Below are positions 13,401-13,617 of a DNA stretch of 13,617 nucleotides, one piece after another. Each line of letters begins with the position of its first letter. The stretch's first letter is position 1. Both the position numbers and the translations under genes were made by a program. The DNA is from JANNGZ01 sp031404155. Lineage in GTDB: Bacteria > Pseudomonadota > Gammaproteobacteria > Burkholderiales > Burkholderiaceae_C. The notes under the pieces were generated by a model, which was not told where the DNA came from, made no database searches, and was given only the letters and a program-made list of their open reading frames with translations. The stretch is from contig JANNGZ010000165.1 of NCBI GenBank assembly GCA_031404155.1, forward strand, positions 1 to 13,617, read 5' to 3'.

Positions 13401-13617
13401 CTACCCGATGTACTTCACCAGCCAAAGCGAGATCGCCGGGAAGAACAGCAACAGCAGGGTGCGCAGGGTGTCGCTGACCAGGAAGGGCATCACGCCGCGG
13501 TAGCTCTCCTTGATCGGCACGTCCTTGGCCATGCCGTTGCAAAGGTCCTGATCAATAATCCTAACAGAATGCGACTCGCTTCCACGCTCGACCAAACCGC
13601 ACGATTGAGAACCCGAT
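13401..13617 (-). pseudogene. dctM: 3' end of a TRAP permease large subunit (DctM), cut by a rearrangement
   Basis: Codons at 13538-13404 read NGMAKDVPIKESYRGVMPFL...LLLFFPAISLWLVKYIG, the typical last ~45 residues of DctM, including its final membrane segment, with a TAG stop at 13401. Upstream of NGM the frame stays open to the window edge, but its residues (VERGSESHSVRIIDQDLC) do not look like DctM and are polar where DctM has a membrane segment. Base composition also changes there. I infer a breakpoint near 13538-13540, such as an insertion or recombination. The gene lies upstream of dctP on the same strand and would belong to the same operon. Confidence 0.6.

Overview
The window is GC-rich (roughly two-thirds G+C by eye) and dense with genes. 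Its gene content and protein wording suggest a betaproteobacterium of the order Burkholderiales, near the Rubrivivax/Leptothrix/Methylibium group: an intracellular Cys-type PHB depolymerase, a soluble RnfB-like ferredoxin next to nth, a cobalamin-riboswitch btu operon, ZapA, and a DctP-type TRAP receptor. Dispersed intergenic repeats with the core CTGAGC-TGTCGAAG fit that group. This placement is inference; there is no rRNA or tRNA in the window.

Layout. Bases 1-125 hold the probable tail of an upstream gene and a strong hairpin. Three genes then run forward: phaZ (PHB depolymerase with a long Lys/Ala/Pro tail), an rnfB-like ferredoxin, and nth (endonuclease III). A 448-bp gene-free stretch (3400-3847) carries two divergent copies of one structured repeat element in inverted orientation. 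The genes from 3848 to 9748 read leftward. The vitamin B12 uptake operon is btuB-btuC-btuD-btuF, preceded by a cobalamin riboswitch (about 9858-10130). Downstream of btuF lie two decayed genes, an AraC-family regulator and a DNA alkylation repair (AlkD-like) gene, which appear joined by a deletion. To the right of the riboswitch four genes run forward: a short coiled-coil protein, zapA, a GFA-family zinc protein and a GNAT acetyltransferase. The window ends with a leftward TRAP solute receptor (dctP) and the last ~45 codons of a dctM permease. The DctM similarity stops abruptly at about 13538, where base composition also drops.

How the parts work together. The btu genes form a complete route for corrinoid import across outer and inner membranes, under direct B12 feedback through the riboswitch. 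The coiled-coil gene and zapA are both likely to serve Z-ring assembly. RnfB-like and Nth proteins both carry Fe-S clusters and are adjacent, as rsx genes and nth are in E. coli, but the other Rnf subunits are absent. I do not see a clear new defence or biosynthetic system. The least explained signals are the paired repeat elements, whose core sequence is kept while their outer stems differ but still pair, the histone-like tail on the PHB depolymerase, and the two rearrangement junctions (araC/alkD and dctM).
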